Below, piece by piece: positions 11,779 through 21,795 of a DNA stretch of 64,000 nt. This DNA is from Dryocosmus kuriphilus (lineage: Eukaryota > Arthropoda > Insecta > Hymenoptera > Cynipidae), in the NCBI GenBank assembly GCA_038277395.1, contig CM076196.1, forward strand, positions 96,354,385-96,418,384, written 5' to 3'. The notes below the pieces were generated by a model. It made no database searches. It saw only the letters and a program-made list of their open reading frames with translations, and had not been told where the DNA came from. Position numbers and translations under genes: made by a program. The stretch's first letter is position 1, and each line of letters opens with the position of its first letter.

Positions 11779-11988
11779 GTGAGAGGCAAGGGGACTCACG
11801 TTAATAAAGCACCCCGGATCGTGAGAGGCAAGGGGACTCACGTTAACAAAGCACCCCGGATCGTGAGAGGCAAGGGGACTCACGTTAATAAAGCACCCCG
11901 GATCGTGAGAGGCAAGGGGACTCACGTTAATAAAGCACCCCGGATCGTGAGAGGCAAGGGGACCCACGTTAATAAAGCATCCCAAAGG
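11779..11988 (+). repeat. Five 42-bp tandem repeats
   Basis: Five copies of a 42-bp unit begin GTGAGAGGCAAGGGGACTCA at 11779, 11821, 11863, 11905 and 11947; the last is diverged at its end. The length is a multiple of three, so both strands are open across the array, but nothing suggests it is translated. Confidence 0.95.
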
Positions 11989-12059
11989 GAGTAGAGCCTA
12001 CTACGTCCTCGTCGTTACTCCTGGGTTATGCTAAAAGTAGGGGTTATCATTTAAAAAAC

Positions 12060-12770
12060 ATACATGTATGGGTGAAGGTCAAATCCAAGGTCATAACAAT
12101 GTAACCTCCAACAAACCGAACAAATGTTGTAAAGGTTTATTTTCACAAAACGACCCCCGGCCCAGGTTCTCCCACCTCAATGCTGACTCTTTTAGCAGAA
12201 ATTTTGACCCATACGCGTCAATTTTACCTCTAAACATGGGCACATATCTCAACGTAAAATTTCTCGCTCTTTCAGAATCTGAAGTAAAAAATAGGGGTTT
12301 CTATTCAAAAAACGAAAGATGACCTTCAAATCACATTGATCCTTGACCTCAAGGTCAAGGGCAAGATCACCATCAGTTGGCCCCCTCTGTAACCTACAAT
12401 TTTTGTCCTGAACATTTTTTTCCTACCCTTATGGTTAACAAATGTTGTAAAGGTTTATTTTCACAAAACGACCCCCGGCCCAGATTCTCCCACCTCAATG
12501 CTGACTCTTTTAGCAGGAATTTTGACCCATACGCGTCAATTTTACCTCTAAACATGGGCACATATCTCAACGTAAAATTTCTCGCTCTTTCAGAATCTGA
12601 GGTAAAAAATAGGGGTTTCTATTCAAAAAACGAAAGATGAAGTTCAAATGACATTGATCCTTGACCTCTAGGTCAAGGGCAAGATCACCATCAGTTGGCC
12701 CCCTCTGTAACCTACAATTTTTGTCATAAACATTTTTCTCCTACCCTTATGGTTAACGAAATAATTAACT
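12060..12770 (+). repeat. Right subterminal modules of DD41D element
   Basis: Two direct copies inverted relative to 9211-9870. Each keeps an open frame of about 70 residues (NKCCKGLFSQNDPRPRFSHL and onward) ending in YSKNER. Palindromic CCTTGACCTCAAGGTCAAGG-like sequence lies near 12340-12360, with a one-base variant near 12660-12680. Confidence 0.85.
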
Positions 12771-12853
12771 GGTTAAATTAAAATGACTCACCCTGTATAG
12801 ATAAACATTAAATCAAAACGATTCTTCCAGACAATGTACTGCGTATTCAGAAG

Positions 12854-13726
12854 CAGTGGCGGCCTTAGGGGGTGGCAAGAAGGGCAATCGCCTGGGACCT
12901 CGCTTTTGCAGGGGCCTCGCACAACAACCCGAGTAGAAAAAAGTTGATATTTAAAACTTTATTTTATCCTCAGCTATTAGTTATAACAATAAAATATATT
13001 TGGTTAGTTCATAGTAAAGTATATAATAATATTAATATGTGCCTAAATAAAATTTCTTATTTAGATTTATTCAATGTCACATTCGTATAAAAAGTAAGAT
13101 TAACGAAATCAAAAATAATTAATTTATCAGTGAACAATAATATTTTTTGTAATTTGACTGAAAAACATAATTGAAATATTCATTACTATTCGAATCTTGC
13201 GCCTCGCCCAGTAGAAAACCCACTTGAAAGGTATATTTTCATGCTAGTCACTTAGTCGCTGCGACTGAGCGGTAAATGAACCACGTGATCAAATTTTTTC
13301 ATTAACAGCGATTATCAACTATAGTTAATAGCACTTAATTATTGCCGACTATAAATAATAAAAATAAATCGTAAAGATTTATATTTTTATATCTTATAAA
13401 TTTGAATTTTCTACGTGTTCGCACTATTTTTAAAGCTGCGTGCGTAATGGCTCCGTAGCCATGGCTACACTATTTTCGAACGCACTCTTTATTACTTTCA
13501 TCGTGTTTACGATTTTCACTCGAGGAATTCCCGTGTTTTATTTCGTTCGTTAACTCTTGTCACTTTACGCTTTTTTTTAGCAGCTGTATGCGTTACATAA
13601 TCGTTTGTATGCTACATATGTTTCCGTAAGTAAATACACATTAAATGATATTAAGTTTTAGTGAATCATACGTTATTAAAATATTTATTTCTGAATTAGT
13701 TTTATGTGCAGAACAAGATTTATGAA
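12854..13726. other. Non-coding 5' region of hAT element
   Basis: From the left terminal repeat to the transposase start there is no supported ORF. The sequence is AT-rich and presumably holds the promoter. Confidence 0.5.
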
Positions 13727-16329
13727 ATGAGTTCTCGTGATCGTGATGCCGGTAGAAAATTTGAGTCGGGTAGTTCAAAGAGGAAACGAGCTATTAAAAG
13801 AAAGCAGTTAGAAGAAAATCTACGTGGGTCTTTATATAAATATATAAAAAAGTGATGGTCAAGGAACCTCTAAATACCCTTCATTGACTGAAAGTGACAC
13901 ATTATTGCACTCTAGCCCTAACCCAGCTGAAATTATTCCTTCAACATCGTCATGGGTGCCGCTGCCATCTAGTAACAATAGCGAGGATAATGAGTCAACA
14001 GCATTATTGTCTCTTACACCACCGCCGCCGCCGCCGCCGTCAACACTATCCAGCCAAGAATACGTATCTGAGTCTATGTCTACATCCATGGCTGGCGGAA
14101 TTGAGAATCTGAATCCTCAAAATGACCCAGGTTTGTGGCCATTCAAAATTACTGATGTAGACCGAACTGAGATTGTATTAAAAAGTCCAATCCGCGTTAA
14201 AGTTGATTTCTTCCCCGTAAATGATAGTGGACGGCGATTCAGCGAATATCATTAGAGTAAAATATTAGCTAATGGTGAAAAAGTTGACAGGCGCTGGATG
14301 ATTTATTCAGAAACAAAGGATGCCGTGTTTTGTTATCCGTGTCGAATGTTCGGACTAGAAAATACAAGAATTGGATCCGGTGAAGGAGTGTGTGATTGGA
14401 AACACTTGGGTGATTACCTGAAGTCTCATGAATCTAGCCGACTCCACAAAGATTGTATGTTGAAATGGTTAAATTTAGAGAACGGGTTAAAAAGCTGTAC
14501 CACCATTGACTCTTTAGAGCAGACTCAAATTGAACAAGAAAGGCAGCGTTGGAGAGATATTTTAGAAAGACTGCTTGCAGCTGTCAATTTTTTAGCATCT
14601 CACAATTTGGCCTTCAGAGGTCATAGAGAGGAATTAATATCTGACTCAGATTTAAGTGAGACTAGCGGCAACTTTATAGATTTAATAAAGTTAATAGCCC
14701 GATTTGATCCAATGTTGCGACTTCACCTAAAACAAGTAACAGACAATACGATTAATGACCACTATCTGGGGAAAAATATCCAAAATGAGCTTATACAATT
14801 AATGGCAAGTCACGTGAAGACTAAAATTGTTGACAAAATAATAAAGAATAAATATTACTCGATTATTCTTGATTGTACTCGTGACGTTTTTCGTGTTGAG
14901 CAACTATCAATTATTATAAGATTTTTTAATACAAATACAGCTGACAATGAAGAACATTTTATTGGCTTCTTAGCCGTCGAAAAAACTACAGCTGAGAGTT
15001 TGACTAATTATATAATCACAGAGCTAGAACAGCTGGGTATATCATTGCAAAATTGCAGAGGTCAAGGATGTGACAATGGAGCTAATATGCGGGGAGAAAA
15101 AAGTGGTGTCCAGAAACGTATACTTCAAATTAATCCACTTGCTTATTTTTTACCTTGCGGAAGTCACAGCTGGAATCTCATCCTAGGAGATGCAGCATCA
15201 TCTTGTGTTGAAGCAAAATCTTTTTTTGGTTTGCTACAAAGGCTGTACACTTTATTTGCCGGCTCGAGTCAGAGGTGGACTATTTTAAAAGCACATGTAA
15301 AATCCTTATCGCTAAAACCACTTTCCGAAACTAGATGGGAATGCAGGGTATAATCTTTAAAGGCCGTTAAGTACCAACTAAGCGATATATGTGATGCTTT
15401 AGAGGATTTAGCAGATAATACAACAGATTGTCAGTTGGTTAGTGAATGCCATTCTATAGAAAAAGAAATAACTACCTACGAATTTGTAGTTGCTCTCGTT
15501 GTATGGTATGACATTCTTACAAAGATAAATGTTATAAGTAAAATGTGGCAGAGCAAAAAAAAAAAGCACCTAGATGCGGCTATACAACACCTAGACGCAT
15601 TCACACATTGGCTTGATAATTATCGGAAAAATGGTTTCCAGTCATCCTTGGTAACAGCGAGAGAAGCTGAGAAAAATGATATTGACAGAAAGTTCAAAGT
15701 CGTGAGGAGGAGACGTAAAAGAACGAATTTTGATTATGAAGGGCAAGATGAAGCTCTTAAATTGCCTGCGGAAGAGATTTTCAAAATAAACTATTTTTAT
15801 GTCATTGTTGATAATGTGCGCGCAAGCTGCCTACCTAGCTTTGAGGCACTTAAACATCATGAGAGCATACTTAGTTTTATGTATAACATAAAAAGATTAA
15901 AGGAAATTAGTGACTGTGAACTTTTGAAGCAATGTAGCGACTTGCAAATATCTCTAACAGTAGGAGAAACGTCTGATATTGATGGACATGAATTGTATGG
16001 AGAACTGAATATGTTTATCCGTGTATATGAAGGTAACGACGACATTATCTCAGTGCTGAAATATATAATAGAAAGAAATTTAACTGAAGTGTACTCCACT
16101 ATAAAAGTAATTCTGAGAATTATTGCCACCACACCTGTGACAGTTGCGTCTGCAAAAAGGAGTTTTTCGAGGTTAAAAATTATTAAAAACATATTTAAGG
16201 AATTCAAGGACACAAGATCAGCTTTCAGCCCTTGCTATTCTTTCAATTGAAAATGATGTAGCTCATTCGTTAGATTATTGTGCTTTAATTAAAGGTTTTA
16301 GTCTTAGGAAAAGCCGCAAACATCATTTT
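13727..16329 (+). pseudogene. hAT transposase with TTF-type zinc finger, decayed
   Basis: Reading frames in order: a basic N-terminus from ATG 13727; a Ser/Pro-rich region with a (CCG)n poly-Pro; a TTF-type finger (VFCYPCRMFG, with WKHLGDYLKSHE and RLHKDC) from 14298; a central DUF4371-like/RNase H region (IILDCTRDVFRVEQLS, then GQGCDNGANM); and the C-terminal hAT dimerisation region (SAKRSFSRLKIIK). Lesions: a one-base frameshift just before the TGA at 13853, TAG at 14253, TAA at 15351 and a frameshift near 16197, after which the true C-terminus (LSALAILSIENDVAHSLDY) runs to 16329. The highly conserved Glu of the SAERSFS motif is Lys here. It cannot make active transposase. Confidence 0.9.
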
Positions 16330-16598
16330 TAAATCCTTGCGTATATCTTTTAAGGCATTTATGTATCTTAGTTTATCATAAATAATAATTTTTCGTCCTT
16401 ATGCATGTCAACTTTTTTAGGCTTCCAATATAATATTTTACAACTCTAAATTTATTTATTTATTTATAACTTTTGCATTTCTCATCAATCATCAGAAATA
16501 CTTACTTTCAATCTTTCAATTCACATACTTTGCACAAAGGACAAGGGCCTCGCAAAGATCTGCCGCCCAGAGCCACGCAATGGTTAAGGCCGCCGCTG
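16330..16598. other. Non-coding 3' end of hAT element
   Basis: AT-rich tail between the transposase remnant and the right terminal repeat; no ORF. Confidence 0.5.
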
Positions 16599-16698
16599 TT
16601 CAGAAGAGTTGGAAGTAGAAATCTACCTTATCCAGAACTCATGATACCTTCTGGCGATTTTTAAGCAAAATTCGAAATATACAATTTTTCTAAAAAAT

Positions 16699-16773
16699 CA
16701 CCGTGGACTGGATTTGAACCGGCAACCTTCTCAATTCCAGTGAGACGCGCTACCAATTGAGCCACCACGGACC
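16699..16773 (-). other. tRNA-like sequence, copy 2
   Basis: Same layout as copy 1, with GGACTGG in place of AGACCGG in the 3' arm, so the B-box side is changed by one base. Confidence 0.7.
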
Positions 16774-17035
16774 AACAGTGAAATTTTTAGAACTTGTATT
16801 TACACGATCTTATAATGCTGGTAATGCAAACACTTCTAATCCATGTTTATTATTAACTGCAATTTTAACGCATGGGCATGATAAATATAGATAAACATTA
16901 AATCAAAACGATTCTTCCAGACAATGTATTGAGTATTCAGAAGAGCTGGAAGTAGAAATCTACCTTATCCAGAACTCATGATACCTTCTCGCGATTTTTA
17001 AACAAAATCCGAAATATACAATTTTTCTAAAAAAT

Positions 17036-17110
17036 CACCGTGGACCGGATTTGAATGGGCAACCTTCTCTATTCCAGTGAGACGCGCTACCAATTGAGCC
17101 ACCACGGACC
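17036..17110 (-). other. tRNA-like sequence, copy 3
   Basis: Diverged in the T arm (TTTGAATGGGC on the plus strand), which breaks stem pairing. It supports decay and not selection as a tRNA. Confidence 0.65.
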
Positions 17111-17190
17111 AGCAGTGAAATTTTTAGAACTTGTTTGCATTACCAGCATTATAAGATCGTGTAAATACCAGTTCTAAAAATTTCACTGTT

Positions 17191-17265
17191 GGTCCGTGTT
17201 GGCTCAATTGGTAGCGCGTCTCACTGGAATTGAGAAGGTTGCGGGTTCAAATCCGGCCCACGGTG
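17191..17265 (+). other. tRNA-like sequence, copy 4
   Basis: Plus-strand copy just past the inversion point. GTGTTGGCTC replaces GTGGTGGCTC, weakening the acceptor stem. Confidence 0.65.
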
Positions 17266-17527
17266 ATTTTTTAGAAAAATTGGATATTTCGGATTTTGTT
17301 TAAAAATCGCGAGAAGGTATCATGAGTTCTGGATAAGGTAGATTTCTACTTCCAACTTTTCTGAATACTCAATATATTGTCTGGAAGAATCGTTTTGATT
17401 TAATGTCTATCTATATTTATCATGCCCAGACGTTAAAATTGCAGTTAATAATTAACATGGATTAGAAGTGTTTGTATTACCAGCATTATAAAATCGTGTA
17501 AATGCAAGTTTTAAAAATTTCACTTTT

Positions 17528-17602
17528 CGTCCGTGGTGGCTCAATTGGTAGCGCGTCTCACTGGAATTGAGAAGGTTGCCGGTTCAAATCCGGTTCACGG
17601 TG
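17528..17602 (+). other. tRNA-like sequence, copy 5
   Basis: Plus-strand copy with an intact A-box-like TGGCTCAATTGG and B-box-like GGTTCAAATCC. Same anticodon loop, CTGGAAT. Confidence 0.7.
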
Positions 17603-17784
17603 ATTTTTTAGAAAAATTGTATATTTCGGATTTTGTTTAAAAATCGCGAGAAGGTATCATGAGTTCTGGATAAGGTAGATTTCTACTTCCAACTCTTCTG
17701 AATACTCAATACATTGTCTGGAAGAATCATTTTGATTTAATGTTTATCTATATTTATCATGCCCAGACGTTAAAATTGCAGTTA

Positions 17785-18679
17785 AATTTTTATTTGTTTA
17801 AACAATTTGATATAATTTACCTCTAACTTTCACAAAAAAAAGGGTTAGAGATCTCTATTTTTTCTAAATTTGCTTAACATTGTCGCTTAAAGTAAAATAT
17901 TTACGAAAATTAGATGTTATGCTACTATTTTTGCGAAAAATTTTTATTTTTTTAAACAATTTGATATTATTTACCTTTAACTTTCTCAAAAAAATAGGTA
18001 GAGATCTCTAGTTTTTTAAAATTTGCTCAACCTTGTCGTTAAAAATTAAATATTTACAAAAATATGATGTTACGCTACCATTATTGCAACAAATTTGTAT
18101 TTTTTAAAGCAATTTTTGTTTGTTATAACAATTTTTTCCCAAAGAAAGTGGTTGATATTTTGTATCTTCCGTAAATAGTCCACAATAGAGCCAATTTGCA
18201 AAAAAGCTAAACCTTTTTATCAAATTTTTTTTTATTTAGGAATTAAAGTTTAATAAATTGTTTAAACAGCTACAAAATCTTCTCAGAAAAAAATTCTGTT
18301 TTAAAACATTAGAAATTACAGCACTATTTACGGAAGATACAAAATAACAACCATTTTCTTTGGAAAAAAGTTGTTACAAGGAACAAAAATTGTTTAAACA
18401 AAATACAAATTTGTTGCAATAATGAAAGCATAACATCAGATTTTTGTAAATATTTAATTTTAAGCGACAAGGTTGAGCAAATTAAAAAAACTAGAGTTCT
18501 CTTTATCGGTTTTTTTTGAGAAAGTTACAAATAAATCATATAAAATTGCTTAAACAAATACAAATTTGTTGCAATAATGGTAGCATAACATCAGATTTTT
18601 GTAAACATTTACATTTAAGCGACAAGGTTGAGCAAATTTAAAAAAATGGAGTTCTCTTTACCGGTTTTTTTTGAGAAGG
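17785..18679. repeat. 158-bp repeats arranged as a palindrome
   Basis: Two plus-oriented units (GATGTTATGCTAC at 17908, GATGTTACGCTAC at 18066) are followed by two inverted ones (near 18424 and 18581). The centre is near 18255, between TTTTGTATCTTCCGTAAATA and its complement. The last unit runs into the gap. Confidence 0.8.
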
Positions 18680-19179
18680 NNNNNNNNNNNNNNNNNNNNN
18701 NNNNNNNNNNNNNNNNNNNNNNNNNNNNNNNNNNNNNNNNNNNNNNNNNNNNNNNNNNNNNNNNNNNNNNNNNNNNNNNNNNNNNNNNNNNNNNNNNNNN
18801 NNNNNNNNNNNNNNNNNNNNNNNNNNNNNNNNNNNNNNNNNNNNNNNNNNNNNNNNNNNNNNNNNNNNNNNNNNNNNNNNNNNNNNNNNNNNNNNNNNNN
18901 NNNNNNNNNNNNNNNNNNNNNNNNNNNNNNNNNNNNNNNNNNNNNNNNNNNNNNNNNNNNNNNNNNNNNNNNNNNNNNNNNNNNNNNNNNNNNNNNNNNN
19001 NNNNNNNNNNNNNNNNNNNNNNNNNNNNNNNNNNNNNNNNNNNNNNNNNNNNNNNNNNNNNNNNNNNNNNNNNNNNNNNNNNNNNNNNNNNNNNNNNNNN
19101 NNNNNNNNNNNNNNNNNNNNNNNNNNNNNNNNNNNNNNNNNNNNNNNNNNNNNNNNNNNNNNNNNNNNNNNNNNNNNNN
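18680..19179. other. Assembly gap, 500 N
   Basis: Exactly 500 unknown bases, probably a placeholder size. It lies at the end of a palindromic repeat, which is hard to assemble, and it removes the C-terminal part of the OTU gene. Confidence 1.
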
Positions 19180-19534
19180 ATTGGTCAATTTCAAATGAGA
19201 GAAGAAAATATTCTCCGTTATCAAGTAATCGCACCACAAAAATGTTCCTTTTTAGAATTTCGGTGGCTGCTCGGCATTCAATGAGAGATGCATAGACACC
19301 ACTTCGGCTCATCAGATCACGATATTTTCCACGAGAGTGGCAATTCAAATGGAGTGCAACATCCATACTGTAAGCAGACCAATTGTCAATCACATAAGAA
19401 ACGATTCTCTGTCGCAGGTTATACTGACTTCGCTCCTCCATCGCAAGAGCTATAAATTTAAATAAACAATCTCTCCCACCACCAGCTTCAATTACGTCGA
19501 AATCACAACCGTTAACGCAGATGGTGTTCAACAT
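19180..19534 (-). CDS. OTU-family cysteine protease, partial (3' end in gap)
   Basis: About 118 residues from ATG at 19534 (MLNTICVNGCDF) match the OTU fold: GGGRDCLFKFIALAM holds the catalytic Cys in the position of DGNCLFRA, followed by RQRIVSYVIDNW and YRDLMSRSGVYAS, a region with an acidic/aromatic IEC, then FVVRLLDNGEYFLLSFE. The catalytic His would lie in the missing part. OTU proteins cleave ubiquitin from substrates. The family also appears inside several eukaryotic mobile elements, which fits its place inside a fold-back element. It could equally be a captured host gene piece. Confidence 0.7.
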
Positions 19535-20565
19535 TTTCAAATTTTTTCACACACTACACTCCGAGGAAACTCTTAAGGTCCAAGTCCCAAGACGTACCTA
19601 AGATAACTGAAAAATGTAATTCGGAATGCCCGGAAATGTACCTGATTTGAAATATGGGTGAAAGCATCTGTATACAAAATGTAGTTTTGTATTTGTATTA
19701 CAATTACATTCGCACAAACCTTCGGCTGCAGGTAGTACTGCGGAAAGCTTCAGCAGCTCGTTTCTTTACTGTAGATGCAACTTTAGAGCATAAACTTGCG
19801 GAGGCATCAGGTTTACGACAAAATTTTCGAAAGAAATCCATAAATATAACCATTTCTTTAGCGACTTTTAAATCATTCAATGTTTCCTCTATAGGAATGC
19901 AATATAGTGCATTACGGAGATTTACAGTCTACAGTATACAGTCTACAGTGTACATTCTACACTCCGCACAGACCGAAAAGTTATAGCCCGACCTGACCCA
20001 CGCCACGGGCCTCTAATCAAGGCCCTAATCCTAAAGGCTAGGTACCCTGTGATCTATAGCGAAGGAAAAGACTGTATATCACCACCTACCCCTGCTCTTA
20101 GTACTTTCGTGTTCGATGGTCCAAACCAAAACGCGTTTTTCATTGAAAAAAATTATTATGAAAAAAAAATATTTGAAAATATTCAAGGAAATATTTGTCC
20201 ATACATAATTTTACTTTGTTGATACCAAAACCATTTCTTTGAAAAGAATTAAAATTTTTGAATTATTTTCAAAATATGTTATAAATCCTCAAATATAAGT
20301 TAATATTATCAACACGGAGCCTATTGTGCTTGAAAATTAAATAATATAAATTGCAATGTAAAGGAAACATTAAATTCATGAACGTAATTAGAAGCTTTAA
20401 AAGTAAACACTTCTTGAAAAATTTATTCATTTTTAAGTTTGTTCTTAAGTAGATTCATAACTTGCAGTTAATTCATTTTAAACAGATTTACAAAAAATTC
20501 ATGTTTTGTCTAGGTACTATGTTTTGGAAAATACGCCTTTGATTAAAAATCCATTGAGAAACGAC
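19535..20565. other. Gene-free stretch inside fold-back element
   Basis: No ORF with family features. A short direct-repeat patch with TACAGTCTACAGTATACAGT lies at about 19925-19950. A GC-richer block at about 19985-20120 looks like a piece of another repeat, which I cannot name. Confidence 0.4.
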
Positions 20566-21795
20566 AAGATAAAAAGTTCGATAAAAAAAGTTTCTTTCCA
20601 GAAACAATTATTTTATTATTAAAAACATTGAAAACTCCGAATTAGAGAAATAAACTTGTGTTTTATTAAAATATTCTTGAACACTTCTGGAACAAGCTCC
20701 AAGCAAATAAAGTGTAGGATAAGACTAATTAAATATGCATCAATTAAAAATTAAATAATATATTAAGGGTAATCTATATATTATAGTTAATATAATACAT
20801 AAATATATTAAATAATAAATAAACTGATTTAAATTTAAATTTAGCCTTATTTCATATAATAAATCTTTGGAATAAAATCCAGATGAAAAAGGGAATCCAC
20901 ATAAAGATATTCTAGAAATATTAAAATATATAATTACTAATGGAACTTCATTAAATAAATTTCCTATAAATCGAATATCTTCAACTCTATTTATAAAATG
21001 AATTGTTATTCCGGAGCATAAAAATTAAATAAAGATTCATATATTAATATATAGCATTCATATATATATATATTCACCCTTTTTTTAAACAAACTAAATT
21101 TTTATAAACAATTTAAATTTATGTAAATTGTAAAATTATTAAAACAAATTATTATACTGTTATCGCATTGGTAAAGGAGCATAAGTTAATAAAAGACATT
21201 CATTTGACGACTTACCTGGAAAATGAAATGTTTGAGCAAATTAAAATTGTTTAAAAAAATTATGTGGATGAAAGAGAAGAAATTGTAAACAAAGTTATTT
21301 ATTAAGAATAAATGTGAATCACTCTGAGGATTATACGTTTAGACGTCGCACGGCCCTGCATTTGCCATCACATCTGTGAACTGGCGGAGGCAAAGGTTTC
21401 CCTTAGACCGGCGGTGTCCTTTGCAGCGTAACCCATCCGTTTTTTTTGACAGTTTTTCAGGCCCGCCTTCCCTCATTAAATGCAGAAACATTCGCAAAGG
21501 GTTTTTCTCACGAAATATTTACCTGATTGAATTTCTATAAATTTTTCATGACTTTAGGCTCGTTTTTCCAACAAGTCAAAGTCAAGGCTCGAAAAAAGCA
21601 TCTCCAAAACCGTGTTTTTTGGCACATTTTACATCACAGAAATTTTTACAAATTTTTTACGACAACAATATTCATATATTCAATTCGGGGGACTTTAAGC
21701 TTTCACGAGTACTTGACTAAAAAATTCTGTAATTATCCTGAAGTGAGCTATAAGCAAGTAAAGTGAGGGGTCTCTACTTTTGTCCCCGACATTAA
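20566..21795 (-). repeat. Right inverted arm of fold-back element
   Basis: Reverse complement of 6614-7680, interrupted by the nad5 NUMT at about 20730-21065. There the sequence jumps from GACTAATT to TTCACCC, skipping about 35 bp present in the left arm. Confidence 0.75.
20730..21065 (-). pseudogene. NUMT: nuclear copy of mitochondrial nad5 fragment
   Basis: On the minus strand, under the invertebrate mitochondrial code (TGA Trp, ATA Met, AGA Ser), about 95 codons are open and match the conserved core of NADH dehydrogenase subunit 5: LCSGMTIHF, EDIRFMGNLF, then LCGFPFSSGFYSKDLLYE. Under the standard code it is full of stops. A frame break lies just upstream, near 21030. The very high AT content fits an insect mitochondrial genome. 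It lies inside one arm of the inverted repeat and is absent from the other arm. Confidence 0.92.

Larger units (their letters stand above)
9172..12795 (+). mobile_element. Tc1/mariner DD41D-type transposon
   Basis: The ends are perfect inverted repeats starting CAGGGTGAGTCATTTTAATT, continuing for about 90 bp to TTAACCATAAGGGTAGGAG. Inside these are longer inverted modules of about 300 bp, two per side. The element encodes one intact transposase (10658-11716). TATA lies on both sides. A sister repeat at 16885-16900 shows the unoccupied site with a single TATA, so the target duplication appears to be TATA. The element sits inside the first tRNA-like monomer of the fold-back element. Confidence 0.9.
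12854..16598 (+). mobile_element. hAT transposon, ZMYM1/TTF-finger type
   Basis: The ends are CAGTGGCGGCCTTA and the complement of CAGCGGCGGCCTTAA. An 8-bp target duplication, TTCAGAAG, flanks them at 12846-12853 and 16599-16606. The insertion splits the second tRNA-like monomer; removing it restores the repeat. A single decayed transposase gene lies inside. Confidence 0.93.
16607..17784. repeat. tRNA-like tandem repeats, with inversion
   Basis: This continues the array of about 340-bp monomers. Two run in minus orientation. Orientation flips at about 17130-17175, where AATTTTTAGAACTTG faces its complement, and two monomers then run in plus orientation. The whole is therefore a long palindrome. 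Confidence 0.8.
6614..21795. mobile_element. Large fold-back element with nested insertions
   Basis: Position 6614 starts ATGTCGGGGACAAAAGTAG, and the reverse complement of the sequence ending at 21795 is the same. The two arms stay homologous for about 1.1 kb, including a block with AAAGTCCCCCGA and one with GGTAAGTCGTCAAAT. A TA lies outside each end. The interior holds 158-bp and about 340-bp tandem repeats that reverse orientation at about 17.15 kb and 18.25 kb, an OTU-protease fragment, a NUMT and an assembly gap. Without the nested DD41D and hAT elements it would be about 7.8 kb. I cannot assign a superfamily: no transposase of its own is visible, though the gap could hide one. Confidence 0.65.

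Noticed and set aside
11779..11988. CRISPR-like regular array
   Set aside because: There are no variable spacers: the 42-bp unit is repeated head to tail, and the sequence is eukaryotic.
8981..17602. Functional tRNA-Ser(GGA) genes
   Set aside because: All copies have a short variable loop, acceptor or T-stem mismatches, and sit in a satellite. Called tRNA-like repeats instead.
18628..19284. Long ORFs across the gap
   Set aside because: They are open only because N positions do not create stop codons. Only 19180-19534 carries real coding signal.
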